Source: Phycicoccus endophyticus
Lineage (GTDB): Bacteria; Actinomycetota; Actinomycetes; Actinomycetales; Dermatophilaceae
Reading direction: 5' to 3'
NCBI RefSeq assembly: GCF_011326735.1
Contig: NZ_JAANCN010000017.1
Location: 1-64,000, forward strand
DNA length: 64,000 nt
Shown here: positions 18,041 to 26,456 of the stretch, one piece after another
How positions within the stretch are numbered: the stretch's first letter is position 1
Layout: every line of letters starts with the position of its first letter
The notes under the pieces: generated by a model
The model's database searches: none
Seen by the model: only the letters and a program-made list of their open reading frames with translations
Told to the model about the DNA's origin: nothing
Translations under genes and position numbers: made by a program

Positions 18041-18954
18041 GCCACTCCCTGTTCGGCCCGCTCGAGGACGTCGCCGGCGACGCCGGGCACGAGGCGCACC
18101 CGCCCCGGATGGGCTTCTTCACCGACACCTCGGTGTGCATCGGGTGCAAGGCCTGCGAGGTGGCCTGCAAGGAGTGGAACCTCGTCCCCGAGGACGGGCT
18201 CTCGCTCACCGGGATGTCCTACGACAACACCGGCGCGCTCGGGGCGAGCACCTGGCGGCACGTCGCGTTCGTCGAGCAGCCGGCCGGGCGGGCCTCGCGC
18301 ACCGACCTGGGGATGCCCGGGATGGGCCCGCCGGAGCCGGCCCCAGCGCCCGACGGCCCGGGGCAGGAGAGCGAGTCCGGTGAGGGCGGCGTGCGCTGGC
18401 TGATGTCCTCGGACGTGTGCAAGCACTGCACCCACGCGGCCTGCCTCGACGTCTGCCCGACCGGCTCGCTCTTCCGTACCGAGTTCGGCACGGTCGTCGT
18501 CCAGTCCGACATCTGCAACGGGTGCGGCTACTGCGTGCCGGCCTGCCCGTACGGGGTCATCGACATCCGCCCGGGCGACGGCCGGGCGTTCAAGTGCACC
18601 CTGTGCTACGACCGGATCGGGGAGGGGCTCACCCCGGCGTGCGCCAAGGCGTGCCCCACCGAGTCCATCCAGTACGGCGAGCTCGACGAGCTGCGCGAGC
18701 GCGCCGGGCGCCGCCTCGGGCAGCTGGAGGAGCAGGGGGTGGACGGCGCACGGCTGTACGGCGCCGACCCCGAGGACGGCGTCGGCGGCGACGGCGCCTT
18801 CTTCCTCCTCCTCGACGAGCCCGAGGTCTACGGCCTGCCCCCGGACCCGGTCGTGACCACCCGCGACCTCGCCTCGATGTGGCGGCACGTCGGCGCCGCC
18901 GCCCTGGGGCTGGTCGGGGTGGGCGTCGCGTCGTTCCTCGGGGGACGCCGATGA
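18037..18954 (+). CDS. fdhB: Formate dehydrogenase iron-sulfur subunit
   Basis: A 305-aa electron-transfer subunit with four ferredoxin-like cysteine groups: CIGCKACEVAC (from residue 34), CKHCTHAACLDVCP, CNGCGYCVPACP and CTLCYDR with the later CAKACP. These bind four [4Fe-4S] clusters, as in FdnH/FdoH. A C-terminal hydrophobic helix (about residues 282-302, GAAALGLVGVGVASFLGG) probably anchors it to the membrane next to the NrfD-type subunit. Its GTG overlaps the fdhA stop as GTGA, and GGAGGA precedes it. Confidence 0.94.
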   Translation: MSHSLFGPLEDVAGDAGHEAHPPRMGFFTDTSVCIGCKACEVACKEWNLVPEDGLSLTGMSYDNTGALGASTWRHVAFVEQPAGRASRTDLGMPGMGPPEPAPAPDGPGQESESGEGGVRWLMSSDVCKHCTHAACLDVCPTGSLFRTEFGTVVVQSDICNGCGYCVPACPYGVIDIRPGDGRAFKCTLCYDRIGEGLTPACAKACPTESIQYGELDELRERAGRRLGQLEEQGVDGARLYGADPEDGVGGDGAFFLLLDEPEVYGLPPDPVVTTRDLASMWRHVGAAALGLVGVGVASFLGGRR

Positions 18955-19889
18955 GGGAGGCCCCGATGGTCCCGCAGGCCACCCCCGACTCCTACTACGG
19001 GCGGCCGATCCTCAAGCAGCCGACGTGGAAGACACCGGACGTCCCCCTCTACCTCTTCCTCGGCGGGCTGGCGGGCGCCTCCTCCGTCCTCGCCGAGGGC
19101 GCCGCGCTCACCGGGCGCCCGGAGCTGGAGCGGGTGGCCCGCGTCGCCGCGGGCGCCGGTGCCGGCCTCGGCACCGTCGCCCTCATCCACGACCTGCACC
19201 GCCCCGAACGCTTCCTCAACATGCTCCGGGTCTTCAAGCCGACCTCCCCGCTGTCGGTGGGCTCGTGGGTCCTCGCGCCCTTCGGGACCCTCTCCGGCGC
19301 GTCGGCGGCCTCGGCGGTCACCGGGTGGCTGCCGCGGGCGGGCCGGGTGGCCGGAGCCGGGGCCGCCGCGCTCGGCCCCGCGCTCGCCACGTACACCGGA
19401 GCCCTGCTCGCGAACACCGCGGTGCCGGCCTGGCACGAGGCCCACCGCGAGCTCCCCTACGTCTTCGCCGGCTCGGGCGCCACCGCGGCCGGCGGCCTGG
19501 CCTGCATGCTCGTGCCGCCCGCGCAGGCCGGCCCGGCCCGGCGGATGCTCGCCGCCGGGGCCCTCATGGAGCTCGCGGCCGCCGAGCGCGTCACCCACCG
19601 GCTGGGCCTGGTCAGCGAGCCCTACCAGCAGGGCCGGCCGGGGCGGCTGATGCGTACCGCGCGCGTGCTCACCGCGCTCGGCGGGAGCGCCGCCCTCGTC
19701 GCCGGTCGGCGCTCGCGCACGGTCTCCGTGGTGGCCGGCGCCGCCTGCGTCGCCGCCTCGGTGATGACCCGCTTCGGGGTCTTCGAGGCCGGGCTGGCCT
19801 CGGCGCGCGACCCCCGCTACGTCGTCGAGCCACAACGTGCGCGGCTGCGGGCCCGCCACGAGGAGGCAGCGGCGACAATGGCCAGGTGA
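18951..19889 (+). CDS. NrfD/PsrC-like membrane subunit of formate dehydrogenase
   Basis: A 312-aa polytopic protein of the NrfD (polysulfide reductase) family. It begins with a soluble stretch containing YYGRPILKQPTWK, then PDVPLYLFLGGLAG, typical of NrfD. About eight hydrophobic segments follow. NrfD proteins have no heme and pass electrons from an Fe-S subunit to quinone, unlike the cytochrome b FdnI of E. coli. The ATG overlaps the fdhB stop and its own stop overlaps the selD start, so it is in the same translational chain. A second ATG at 18966 is possible. Confidence 0.88.
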   Translation: MREAPMVPQATPDSYYGRPILKQPTWKTPDVPLYLFLGGLAGASSVLAEGAALTGRPELERVARVAAGAGAGLGTVALIHDLHRPERFLNMLRVFKPTSPLSVGSWVLAPFGTLSGASAASAVTGWLPRAGRVAGAGAAALGPALATYTGALLANTAVPAWHEAHRELPYVFAGSGATAAGGLACMLVPPAQAGPARRMLAAGALMELAAAERVTHRLGLVSEPYQQGRPGRLMRTARVLTALGGSAALVAGRRSRTVSVVAGAACVAASVMTRFGVFEAGLASARDPRYVVEPQRARLRARHEEAAATMAR

Positions 19890-20890
19890 CGGCCACCGAC
19901 GACATCACCGACCGGACACCACGCCTCACCCAGCTCGCCTCGGGGGGCGGCTGCGCCTGCAAGGTGCCGCCCGGGGAGCTCGAACGCGTCCTCGGCGGCC
20001 TGACGCCCGCGGCGGGGGCTGACCTGCTCGTCGGGGTCGAGTCGGGGGACGACGCGGCCGTCGTCCGGCTCGACGGTGAGCGCGCGGTCGTCCTCACGAC
20101 GGACTTCTTCACCCCCGTCGTCGACGACCCGTACGACTGGGGCCGGATCGCGGCGACCAACGCGCTCTCCGACGTGTACGCGATGGGGGGCGAGCCGCTC
20201 GTCGCGGTCAACCTCCTCGCCTGGCCGCGCGACCGGGTCCCGTTCGACCTCGCCGCCGAGGTGCTGCGCGGCGGGGCCGACGTCGCGCTCGCCGCCTCGT
20301 GCCACCTCGCCGGGGGGCACAGCGTCGACGACGTCGAGCCCAAGTACGGTCTCGCGGTGACCGGCACCGCCGACCCGCGGCACCTCCTGCGCAACGACGC
20401 CGGTCGCGCCGGGGTGCCCCTGACCCTGACCAAGCCGCTCGGTCTCGGGGTCCTCAACAACCGGCACAAGGCGACCGGTGAGGTCTTCCCCGAGGCGCTC
20501 GAGGTGATGACGACGCTCAACCGCGAGGCGTCCCGGGCCGCGCTCGAGGCGGGGGCCCGATGCGCCACCGACGTCACGGGTTTCGGGCTCCTGGGGCACC
20601 TGTACAAGCTGTGCCGGGCCTCCGGGGTCTCGGCGGTGCTCGACGCCGCGGCCGTCCCGTACCTCGAGGGGGCCCGTGCCTCGCTCGAGGCGGGGTTCGT
20701 CCCCGGCGGCAGCCGGCGCAACCTGGACTGGGTCCGGCCCCATCTGTCCGCACGCCTGCCCGAGGACGAGCTCGTCCTCCTCGCCGACGCCCAGACCTCC
20801 GGCGGCCTGCTCGTCGCGGGCGAGCTGCCCGGCCACCCGGTGGTCGGCGAGCTCGTCCCCGCGGGCGAGAGCGTCCTCGAGGTCCGCTGA
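19886..20890 (+). CDS. selD: Selenide, water dikinase SelD
   Basis: A 334-aa enzyme making selenophosphate from selenide and ATP, the selenium donor for SelA. The N-terminal active-site loop GGGCACK has Cys23 and Lys26. The Cys replaces the selenocysteine that some SelD proteins carry, so its synthesis does not depend on Sec. The ATP-binding part includes VESGDDAAVVRL and TTDFFTPVVDDPYDWGRIAA. The GTG start overlaps the NrfD stop, which makes selD the last gene of the fdh transcript. Selenium activation is thus coupled to formate dehydrogenase synthesis. Confidence 0.95.
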   Translation: MTATDDITDRTPRLTQLASGGGCACKVPPGELERVLGGLTPAAGADLLVGVESGDDAAVVRLDGERAVVLTTDFFTPVVDDPYDWGRIAATNALSDVYAMGGEPLVAVNLLAWPRDRVPFDLAAEVLRGGADVALAASCHLAGGHSVDDVEPKYGLAVTGTADPRHLLRNDAGRAGVPLTLTKPLGLGVLNNRHKATGEVFPEALEVMTTLNREASRAALEAGARCATDVTGFGLLGHLYKLCRASGVSAVLDAAAVPYLEGARASLEAGFVPGGSRRNLDWVRPHLSARLPEDELVLLADAQTSGGLLVAGELPGHPVVGELVPAGESVLEVR

Positions 20891-20977
20891 CCCCGACCCG
20901 CGTGCGGGGCCTGCGCAGCGGGTAGGGAGCAGGCACGCCCCGGCCGCCGGCCGGCCCGTTGACCACGGAGGACCCTC

Positions 20978-21469
20978 GTGACCGACGACCGTGCGCTGGA
21001 CCGCCCCCGGGTGTCCCGGGCCGTGGCCGCTCCCGCCGAGGCCGTGTGGGACGTGGTCTCCGACGGCTGGCAGTACGCCACCTGGGTCGTCGGTGCGGCC
21101 CGCGTGCGCGCCGTCGACGACTCCTGGCCCGCACCGGGGGCACGGTTGCACCACAGCGTCGGCCCGTGGCCGGCCATGCTCTCGGACACCACGAGCGTCG
21201 AGGAGTCCGAGCCGCCCCACCGGATCGTCCTCACCGCTCGCGGGTGGCCGGTCGGGGAGGCACGGGTCGAGCTCGAGGTCGAGCCGGACGGCGCGCACGC
21301 CTGCCGGGTGTCGATCGCCGAGGACGCGAGCACCGGACCGGGTCGGCTCCTGCCGATGCCGGTGCGCCAGGCGGTGATCCTGCCGCGCAACCGGGAGACC
21401 CTCTACCGCCTCGCCCTCGTGGCCGAGGGGCGCCACCGCGAGGCTGCGCAGGGCACGGACGCCGGCTGA
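20978..21469 (+). CDS. SRPBCC-family protein
   Basis: A 163-aa START/Bet v 1-like protein with a hydrophobic ligand cavity. It shows the usual opening of the family (VSRAVAAPAEAVWDVVSDGW) and a middle ARVRAVDDSWPAPGARLHHS. The GTG start at 20978 has GGAGG upstream. It converges with the oxidoreductase gene at 21474 with only 4 bases between the stops. This SRPBCC and CrtI-like pairing recurs in actinobacteria as I recall, but a shared substrate is only a guess. Confidence 0.8.
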   Translation: MTDDRALDRPRVSRAVAAPAEAVWDVVSDGWQYATWVVGAARVRAVDDSWPAPGARLHHSVGPWPAMLSDTTSVEESEPPHRIVLTARGWPVGEARVELEVEPDGAHACRVSIAEDASTGPGRLLPMPVRQAVILPRNRETLYRLALVAEGRHREAAQGTDAG

Positions 21470-21473
21470 CCGC

Positions 21474-23072
21474 TCACCGCTCGTCGAGCACGCGCGCCCA
21501 CGCCGTGCCGACCAGCCGGCGACGAACCCGCCCCAGCGGTGCCCGGTGCCGCATCGCGGCCAGCGCCGCGTTCCAGCCGCACGCCCCGTGGACCCCACCC
21601 CCGGGGTGCGCGGCCGCGCTCGCGAGGAACAGCCCGGGCACGGGGGTCTCCGGTCGCCCGAGGCCGCGCGTCGGCCGGAGCACGAGCTGCTGGTGCAGGG
21701 CCGCCGTCCCACCGCTCAGAGCTCCGAGACTGAGGTTGGCGTCGGCCCGCTCGAGAGAGGCCGGGTCCTGGACGTGACGGCCCACGACGTGGGCGCCGAA
21801 GCCCGGCGCGACCTGCTCGAGCGCGGCCTCGACCCGCTCGACGTGCCGGGCCACGACCCCGGCGTCGCCCGCGGCAGCCCGGGGCAGATGGGTGTACGCC
21901 CAGGCCGACTCGGTGCCGTCCGGGGAGCGGGTCGGGTCGGCGGTCGTCATCTGCCCGAGGAGGAGGAACGGCGGGTCCGGGACGCGCCCGACCGTGAGGT
22001 CGGCCGCGACGTCGACGAGGCCGTCCTCGCCCACGCCGAGGTGCACCGTCCCCGCCTGGCGGACCTCGGGCGCGAGCCACGGCAGCGGCGCGTCGAGGGC
22101 CCAGTCGACCTTGAGGGTCGCCGGGTCCCACTGGAAGCGCTCGAGGTCGGCGAGCAACCGGCGCGGCACGTGGTGCTCCTCGAGGAGGCCGCGGTAGAGG
22201 GCGGGGGCGGAGACGTCGGCGAGGACGCCGTGCGGGGCACGCACCACCGACCCGTCGGCGAGCCGCGCGCCGCGGGCCCGGCCGCCGGCGACCTCCACCC
22301 GGGTCACGGCCTGCCCGCAGCGCACCTGGACACCGGCGGCCTCGGCTCGGGCACGCAACGCGGCCGCGAGCATCCCGGCACCCCCCTGCGGGACGGGGAA
22401 GCCGACGTCCTGGCCGAGCATCGCGAGCAGCCACCCGTAGAGGGCGCTCCCGGCTCCCTCGGGGGGCAGGTCGCTGTGCATCGCGTTGCCGGAGATCAGG
22501 ACCCGCGCCTCCTCGCTGCCGAACTCCTCCTGCCCGAGGCGGCGCGCGGACAGGGCCGCGACTCGCGCCATGTCGAGGGACCCGGCCACCCGCGCCCGCC
22601 GGAGCAGCCGCAGCCCGGCACGAACCGGAGGGAACGGGGTGAAGAGCAGGTCCAGGAGCGGGTCGCGCACCTGCTGCCACCCGGCGACCAGCCGCAGCCA
22701 CGCCTCGCCGTCTCCGGGCGCGCACGCCTCCAGGCCGGCCGCGGTGTCCTGCGGGTCGGCCTTCAGGGCGACGCCCCGACCGTCGGGGAAGGCGTGCGCG
22801 ACCGGGTCGGCGGACCGCACCCAGGTCAGCCCGTGCGCGGTGAGGCCGAGGTCGCGGATGACCGGGCTGGCCGCGGCGAGCGGGTAGAACGCGCTGAACA
22901 GGTCGGTGACGAAGCCGGGAGCAGCAACCTCGCCACTGCGCACCGCGCCACCGACCTCGTCCTGCGCCTCGACGAGGACGACGTCCCACCCGGCGTCGGC
23001 CAGGGCGATGGCCGCGACGAGCCCGTTGGGGCCCCCGCCGACGACGAGCGCGTCGCACGTCGTCACGGCCAC
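21474..23072 (-). CDS. CrtI-like FAD-dependent oxidoreductase
   Basis: A 532-aa flavoprotein of the phytoene desaturase or amine oxidase superfamily. The dinucleotide-binding motif VVGGGPNGLVAAIALADAGW is at the N-terminus. The C-terminal FAD-contact region reads PGLFLASAAAHPGGGVHGACG. Members are carotenoid desaturases or retinol-saturase-like enzymes. No crtB or crtE lies nearby, so a role in pigment synthesis is not supported here. A zinc dehydrogenase gene ends 30 bases from its start on the same strand, so the two may be co-transcribed. Confidence 0.82.
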   Translation of the reverse strand: MAVTTCDALVVGGGPNGLVAAIALADAGWDVVLVEAQDEVGGAVRSGEVAAPGFVTDLFSAFYPLAAASPVIRDLGLTAHGLTWVRSADPVAHAFPDGRGVALKADPQDTAAGLEACAPGDGEAWLRLVAGWQQVRDPLLDLLFTPFPPVRAGLRLLRRARVAGSLDMARVAALSARRLGQEEFGSEEARVLISGNAMHSDLPPEGAGSALYGWLLAMLGQDVGFPVPQGGAGMLAAALRARAEAAGVQVRCGQAVTRVEVAGGRARGARLADGSVVRAPHGVLADVSAPALYRGLLEEHHVPRRLLADLERFQWDPATLKVDWALDAPLPWLAPEVRQAGTVHLGVGEDGLVDVAADLTVGRVPDPPFLLLGQMTTADPTRSPDGTESAWAYTHLPRAAAGDAGVVARHVERVEAALEQVAPGFGAHVVGRHVQDPASLERADANLSLGALSGGTAALHQQLVLRPTRGLGRPETPVPGLFLASAAAHPGGGVHGACGWNAALAAMRHRAPLGRVRRRLVGTAWARVLDER

Positions 23073-23102
23073 TCCCGGCCCCGCGGGTGCGTCGGGGGCA
23101 TC

Positions 23103-24302
23103 TCAGCCGGCCCGGCGCTCGCTCGGGTCGAGGACCACCTTGACCATGCCGTCGTCCTTGGCCTGGAAGGTGGCGTAGGCCTCGGGCGCCGCGTCGAGCG
23201 GCAGCCGGTGGGTGGCGAAGCTCTCGACCCCCAAGGGGTCCTCGTCGGTGAGCAGCGGCATGATCTCGGGCACCCAGCGCAGCACGTTGGCCTGGCCCAT
23301 GCGCAGCGTCACCTGCTTGTCGAAGAGGGTCATCATCGGGAGGGGGTCGGTCATGCCACCGTAGACCCCGCTCAGCGACACGGTCCCGCCGCGCCGGACG
23401 GCGTCCACCGCCGTGTAGAACGCGGCGAGCCGGTCGACCCCCATCCGGGTCATCAGCGGCTTGCCGACGGCGGACGGCAGCGCGGCGACGATCTTGTGCG
23501 ACAGCTTGGCCACGCCCGAGCCGTGGGCCTCCATCCCGACGGCGTCGACGACCGAGTCGGCGCCGCGGCCCCCGGTGAGGTCGCGGACCGCGTCACCGAC
23601 CTCGTCGACCTCGCGCAGGTCGATCGTGCTCACCCCGCGGGCGCGGGCTCGCTCGAGCCGTTCCGGGACGAGGTCGACCCCGATGACCTGCGCGACGCCG
23701 CGCTGCTGGGCGATCCGGCAGGCCATGTCGCCGATCGGCCCGAGCCCGAGGACGAGGAGGGTGCCCTCGGGGTCGGGGTCGGCGTAGGCGACGGCCTGCC
23801 AGGCCGTGGGCAGGACGTCGGAGAGGTAGACGAAGCGCTCGTCCGAGGGACCCTCCGGCACGGTGATGTGCGTGGAGGAGGCGTGCGGCACCCGCAGGTA
23901 CTCGGCCTGCCCACCCGCGAGCGAGCCGTAGAGCTCGGAGTAGCCGAAGAGGGTGGCGCCGGTGCCCTGGTCGGTGTTCTGGGTGGTCTCGCACTGGGTC
24001 TGCAGCCCGCGCCGGCACATCCAGCACTCGCCGCAGGAGACCTGGAAGGGGATGACGACCCGGTCGCCCACCGCGAGCCCGGTGACCTCCGGGCCGACCT
24101 CCTCAACGACGCCCATCGCCTCGTGCCCGAGGACGTCGCCGGGGTTCATGAAGGCGCTCAGCGGCTCGTACAGGTGCAGGTCGGACCCGCAGATGTTCGT
24201 GCTCGTCACCCGGATGACCGCGTCGCCCGGAGCCTCGATCCTCGGGTCGGGGACCTCCTGCACCGAGACGTCCTTCGTTCCGTTCCACACCACCGCTCGC
24301 AC
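23103..24302 (-). CDS. Zinc-dependent alcohol dehydrogenase, formaldehyde-dehydrogenase-like
   Basis: A 399-aa MDR-family dehydrogenase. The catalytic zinc region NICGSDLH and GHEAMGVVEEVG, the structural zinc loop CGECWMCRRGLQTQC and the Rossmann motif LGLGPIGDMACRIA are visible. Sequence and length resemble glutathione-independent formaldehyde dehydrogenases. AGGAGG precedes the GTG at 24300-24302. It stands about 3.4 kb from the end of the fdh-selD operon, so a formaldehyde to formate to CO2 route is possible, but many homologues act on other alcohols. Confidence 0.82.
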   Translation of the reverse strand: MRAVVWNGTKDVSVQEVPDPRIEAPGDAVIRVTSTNICGSDLHLYEPLSAFMNPGDVLGHEAMGVVEEVGPEVTGLAVGDRVVIPFQVSCGECWMCRRGLQTQCETTQNTDQGTGATLFGYSELYGSLAGGQAEYLRVPHASSTHITVPEGPSDERFVYLSDVLPTAWQAVAYADPDPEGTLLVLGLGPIGDMACRIAQQRGVAQVIGVDLVPERLERARARGVSTIDLREVDEVGDAVRDLTGGRGADSVVDAVGMEAHGSGVAKLSHKIVAALPSAVGKPLMTRMGVDRLAAFYTAVDAVRRGGTVSLSGVYGGMTDPLPMMTLFDKQVTLRMGQANVLRWVPEIMPLLTDEDPLGVESFATHRLPLDAAPEAYATFQAKDDGMVKVVLDPSERRAG

Positions 24303-24339
24303 GGCGACCTCCTGTCGTCGACTGGCCTGTGCCGGGTCG

Positions 24340-25068
24340 CTACCCGGTTCCGCTGCCGGACACACCCCCGGGCACCGGCAGGCCGGCGAGGTAGGACGCG
24401 AAGCCGCCCTCGACCCGGCCCAGCCGACGGGCCGAGGTCCGCACGCGCACCTGGTCGGTGGCCACCTCCGGGCGGGCTCGGGCGCGCACCGCGGCGACGA
24501 GCGCGACGTCCTCGTGCACCGGCAGGTCGGCGAACCCGCCGACGGCGAGGTAGGTGTCCCCCCGGATCCCGAGGTTGGCCCCGTGGACGTACTCGTGGCC
24601 GTCCCGGAGGGAGTGCCGCGCGTGCCAGGCGGCGAGCCGGGCGGGCTCGACGTCGCCGACCGGCTCCACGGTGCCGACGACGAGCTCCGCGCCGGCGTCG
24701 GCGAGCGCAAGCTGCCCGGTGAGCCAGTGGACCGGCACGAGGCAGTCGGCGTCGGTGCCCGCGACCCACGTCCCGCGGGGGGAGCCGCCCCGCGCGCGTA
24801 CCGCGGCCAGGCCCGCGGCGACCGCCAGCCGGCGGGCGGCCCCCACCGACCCGGCGTCGCTGCGCACGACGGTGACCGGGCGGGAGGCGGCGACCTGCGC
24901 GGACGCGTCGAGACAACGGTCGAGCGCGACGACCACCTCGACACCGACCCCCGGTCGTGCCGTGCGCAGCCGGGTGACGGAGCGCAGCAGGGCGTCGAGG
25001 CAGTCGCCGAGGACGGCCTCCTCGTCGCGCGCGGGCACCGCGACGACGACGTGCTCGAGCCGGCTCAC
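24340..25068 (-). CDS. Glycosyltransferase family 2 protein
   Basis: A 242-aa cytoplasmic GT-A enzyme. It starts VSRLEHVVVAVPARDEEAVL, a standard GT2 opening. The metal-binding motif lies in VAGTDADCLVPVHW, and a second acidic patch PVHEDVALV supports the fold. It is the last gene of a seven-gene minus-strand chain from 31485. Its GTG overlaps the stop of the deacetylase-methyltransferase gene. Short length with no membrane helix suggests it acts on a soluble or membrane-surface acceptor. The sugar donor is unknown. Confidence 0.82.
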   Translation of the reverse strand: MSRLEHVVVAVPARDEEAVLGDCLDALLRSVTRLRTARPGVGVEVVVALDRCLDASAQVAASRPVTVVRSDAGSVGAARRLAVAAGLAAVRARGGSPRGTWVAGTDADCLVPVHWLTGQLALADAGAELVVGTVEPVGDVEPARLAAWHARHSLRDGHEYVHGANLGIRGDTYLAVGGFADLPVHEDVALVAAVRARARPEVATDQVRVRTSARRLGRVEGGFASYLAGLPVPGGVSGSGTG

Positions 25069-26456
25069 ACCCGCCCCTCCCGCGACGCGACCGAACCGGC
25101 GGGCCCGCCGAGAACGTCGAGGAGGACGTCCGCGTCCTCGTAGTGGACGGCCGGTGCGAGGTCGGCCAGGGCACTGAGCGCCTGGGCGTGGACCGCCGGA
25201 CCGTCGAGGGGCACCCCACGGGTCGGGTGACGCCAGTGGACGAGGACGACCTCGCCCCCCCGGGCGAGGGCGACCCGCAGCCGGCGCAGCGTCTCGAGCA
25301 GCTCCAGCGGGGTGAGGAAGTAGCCGACCTCGGAGAGGACGACGAGGTCGACCGGGCCGTCGGGGACCGCCTCCGGGGCGCGACCCGCCCGCCACTGGAC
25401 GCCGTCGGGGGTGTGTGCCCGGGCCACGGCGAGGGCCCGCTCGCTGACGTCGACGGCGACGACGTGGTCCGCTCGCTCTGCCAGCCGGGTGGTCAGCAGG
25501 CCGGTGGCACACCCGATCTCGAGCGCAGTGTGGTAGTGCTGCCGGCCCAGGACGGCAGCGACGAGGTCCCGCTTGCGGCGCTCGAAGAAGGAGCCCTCGA
25601 AGCCCCACGGGTCCGGGCCCTCGTCGTACATGGCGTCGAACGGGGCCGCCACCTGCGCGTCGGGTCGCGCCGGGATGAGCGGCAGCGCCCCCGGGGCGGA
25701 CAGGACCAGCTCGACGAGCCGCCCGGCCCGGCGGAGCACCGGCTCGGTGACGACCGGGCGGTCACCGGGACACGGCCCGAGCGGCTCGGTCTGCGAGGCG
25801 TGCTCCGCGACGGCGGCGGCCTTGGCGTCGAGCAGCCCGCGGTCGAGCTCGACGACGTGCGCCCGCGACCAGTCGAGGTCGTCCGGGCGGCCCCAGTGCC
25901 AGAGCCACAGTGGGTAGTGGGCCACGGCGGCACCCCGACGCCGCCCGGCCTCCTCGGCGGCCCGGCCGAGGGCGTCGTGGTCGGGGTGCCCGTCGCCGGT
26001 CCACGGCGCGAGGAGCAGCGTTCGCTCGCCACACCGGGCGGCGAGCTCGTCGGCGAGGCTCGGCTCCAGGCCGGCGAGCCCCCCGTCGGGAAGGCCGAGA
26101 TGCTCGGCGGGCGACCCGGGCGCGAGCCGGCCGAGCGCGGCGTCGAGCTCGGCGCGGCGGACCGCGGCCAGCCGGGATGGCGACCAGGCGGAGGCGTCCG
26201 GGTGCGAGGCCGCACCGTCGGTGGCGACGACGACCCGCACCGGCAGACCCACGGCGTACGCCCCGGCGAGGACACCGCCGACGGCGAGCGTCTCGTCGTC
26301 GGGGTGTGCGGCGGCGACGACGAGCTCGTCGAAGCGCTGGGGCAGGGCCGCCAGGTCGACCGACGGCGTGGCGGACCACCGCGCGTCGAGGAGCCACTGC
26401 GGCTCCGGCGTCCCGGGCTCGGCATGGTGGAAGCGCCGGGGCGCCCGGCTGCTCAC
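25065..26456 (-). CDS. PIG-L deacetylase fused to NodS-like methyltransferase
   Basis: A 463-aa fusion. Residues 45-240 are a PIG-L/LmbE zinc deacetylase with AHPDDE (50-55) and HPDHD (157-161), which bind zinc in enzymes such as MshB that remove acetyl from GlcNAc conjugates. Residues 272-463 are a SAM methyltransferase. DPWGFEGSFFERRKRDLV and LEIGCATGLLTTRLAERAD resemble NodS, which N-methylates the amino group freed in Nod factors. The fusion suggests deacetylation followed by methylation of the same amine. GTGA overlaps on both sides place it in the glycosyltransferase operon. The GTG start at 26456 gives a protein with no gap before the domain. Confidence 0.85.
   Translation of the reverse strand: MSSRAPRRFHHAEPGTPEPQWLLDARWSATPSVDLAALPQRFDELVVAAAHPDDETLAVGGVLAGAYAVGLPVRVVVATDGAASHPDASAWSPSRLAAVRRAELDAALGRLAPGSPAEHLGLPDGGLAGLEPSLADELAARCGERTLLLAPWTGDGHPDHDALGRAAEEAGRRRGAAVAHYPLWLWHWGRPDDLDWSRAHVVELDRGLLDAKAAAVAEHASQTEPLGPCPGDRPVVTEPVLRRAGRLVELVLSAPGALPLIPARPDAQVAAPFDAMYDEGPDPWGFEGSFFERRKRDLVAAVLGRQHYHTALEIGCATGLLTTRLAERADHVVAVDVSERALAVARAHTPDGVQWRAGRAPEAVPDGPVDLVVLSEVGYFLTPLELLETLRRLRVALARGGEVVLVHWRHPTRGVPLDGPAVHAQALSALADLAPAVHYEDADVLLDVLGGPAGSVASREGRV

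Noticed and set aside
24340-25608. Longer start for the first GT2 gene
   Set aside because: The extension overlaps the methyltransferase end in another frame, and the GTG at 25068 forms a GTGA overlap like all the other joins of the operon.
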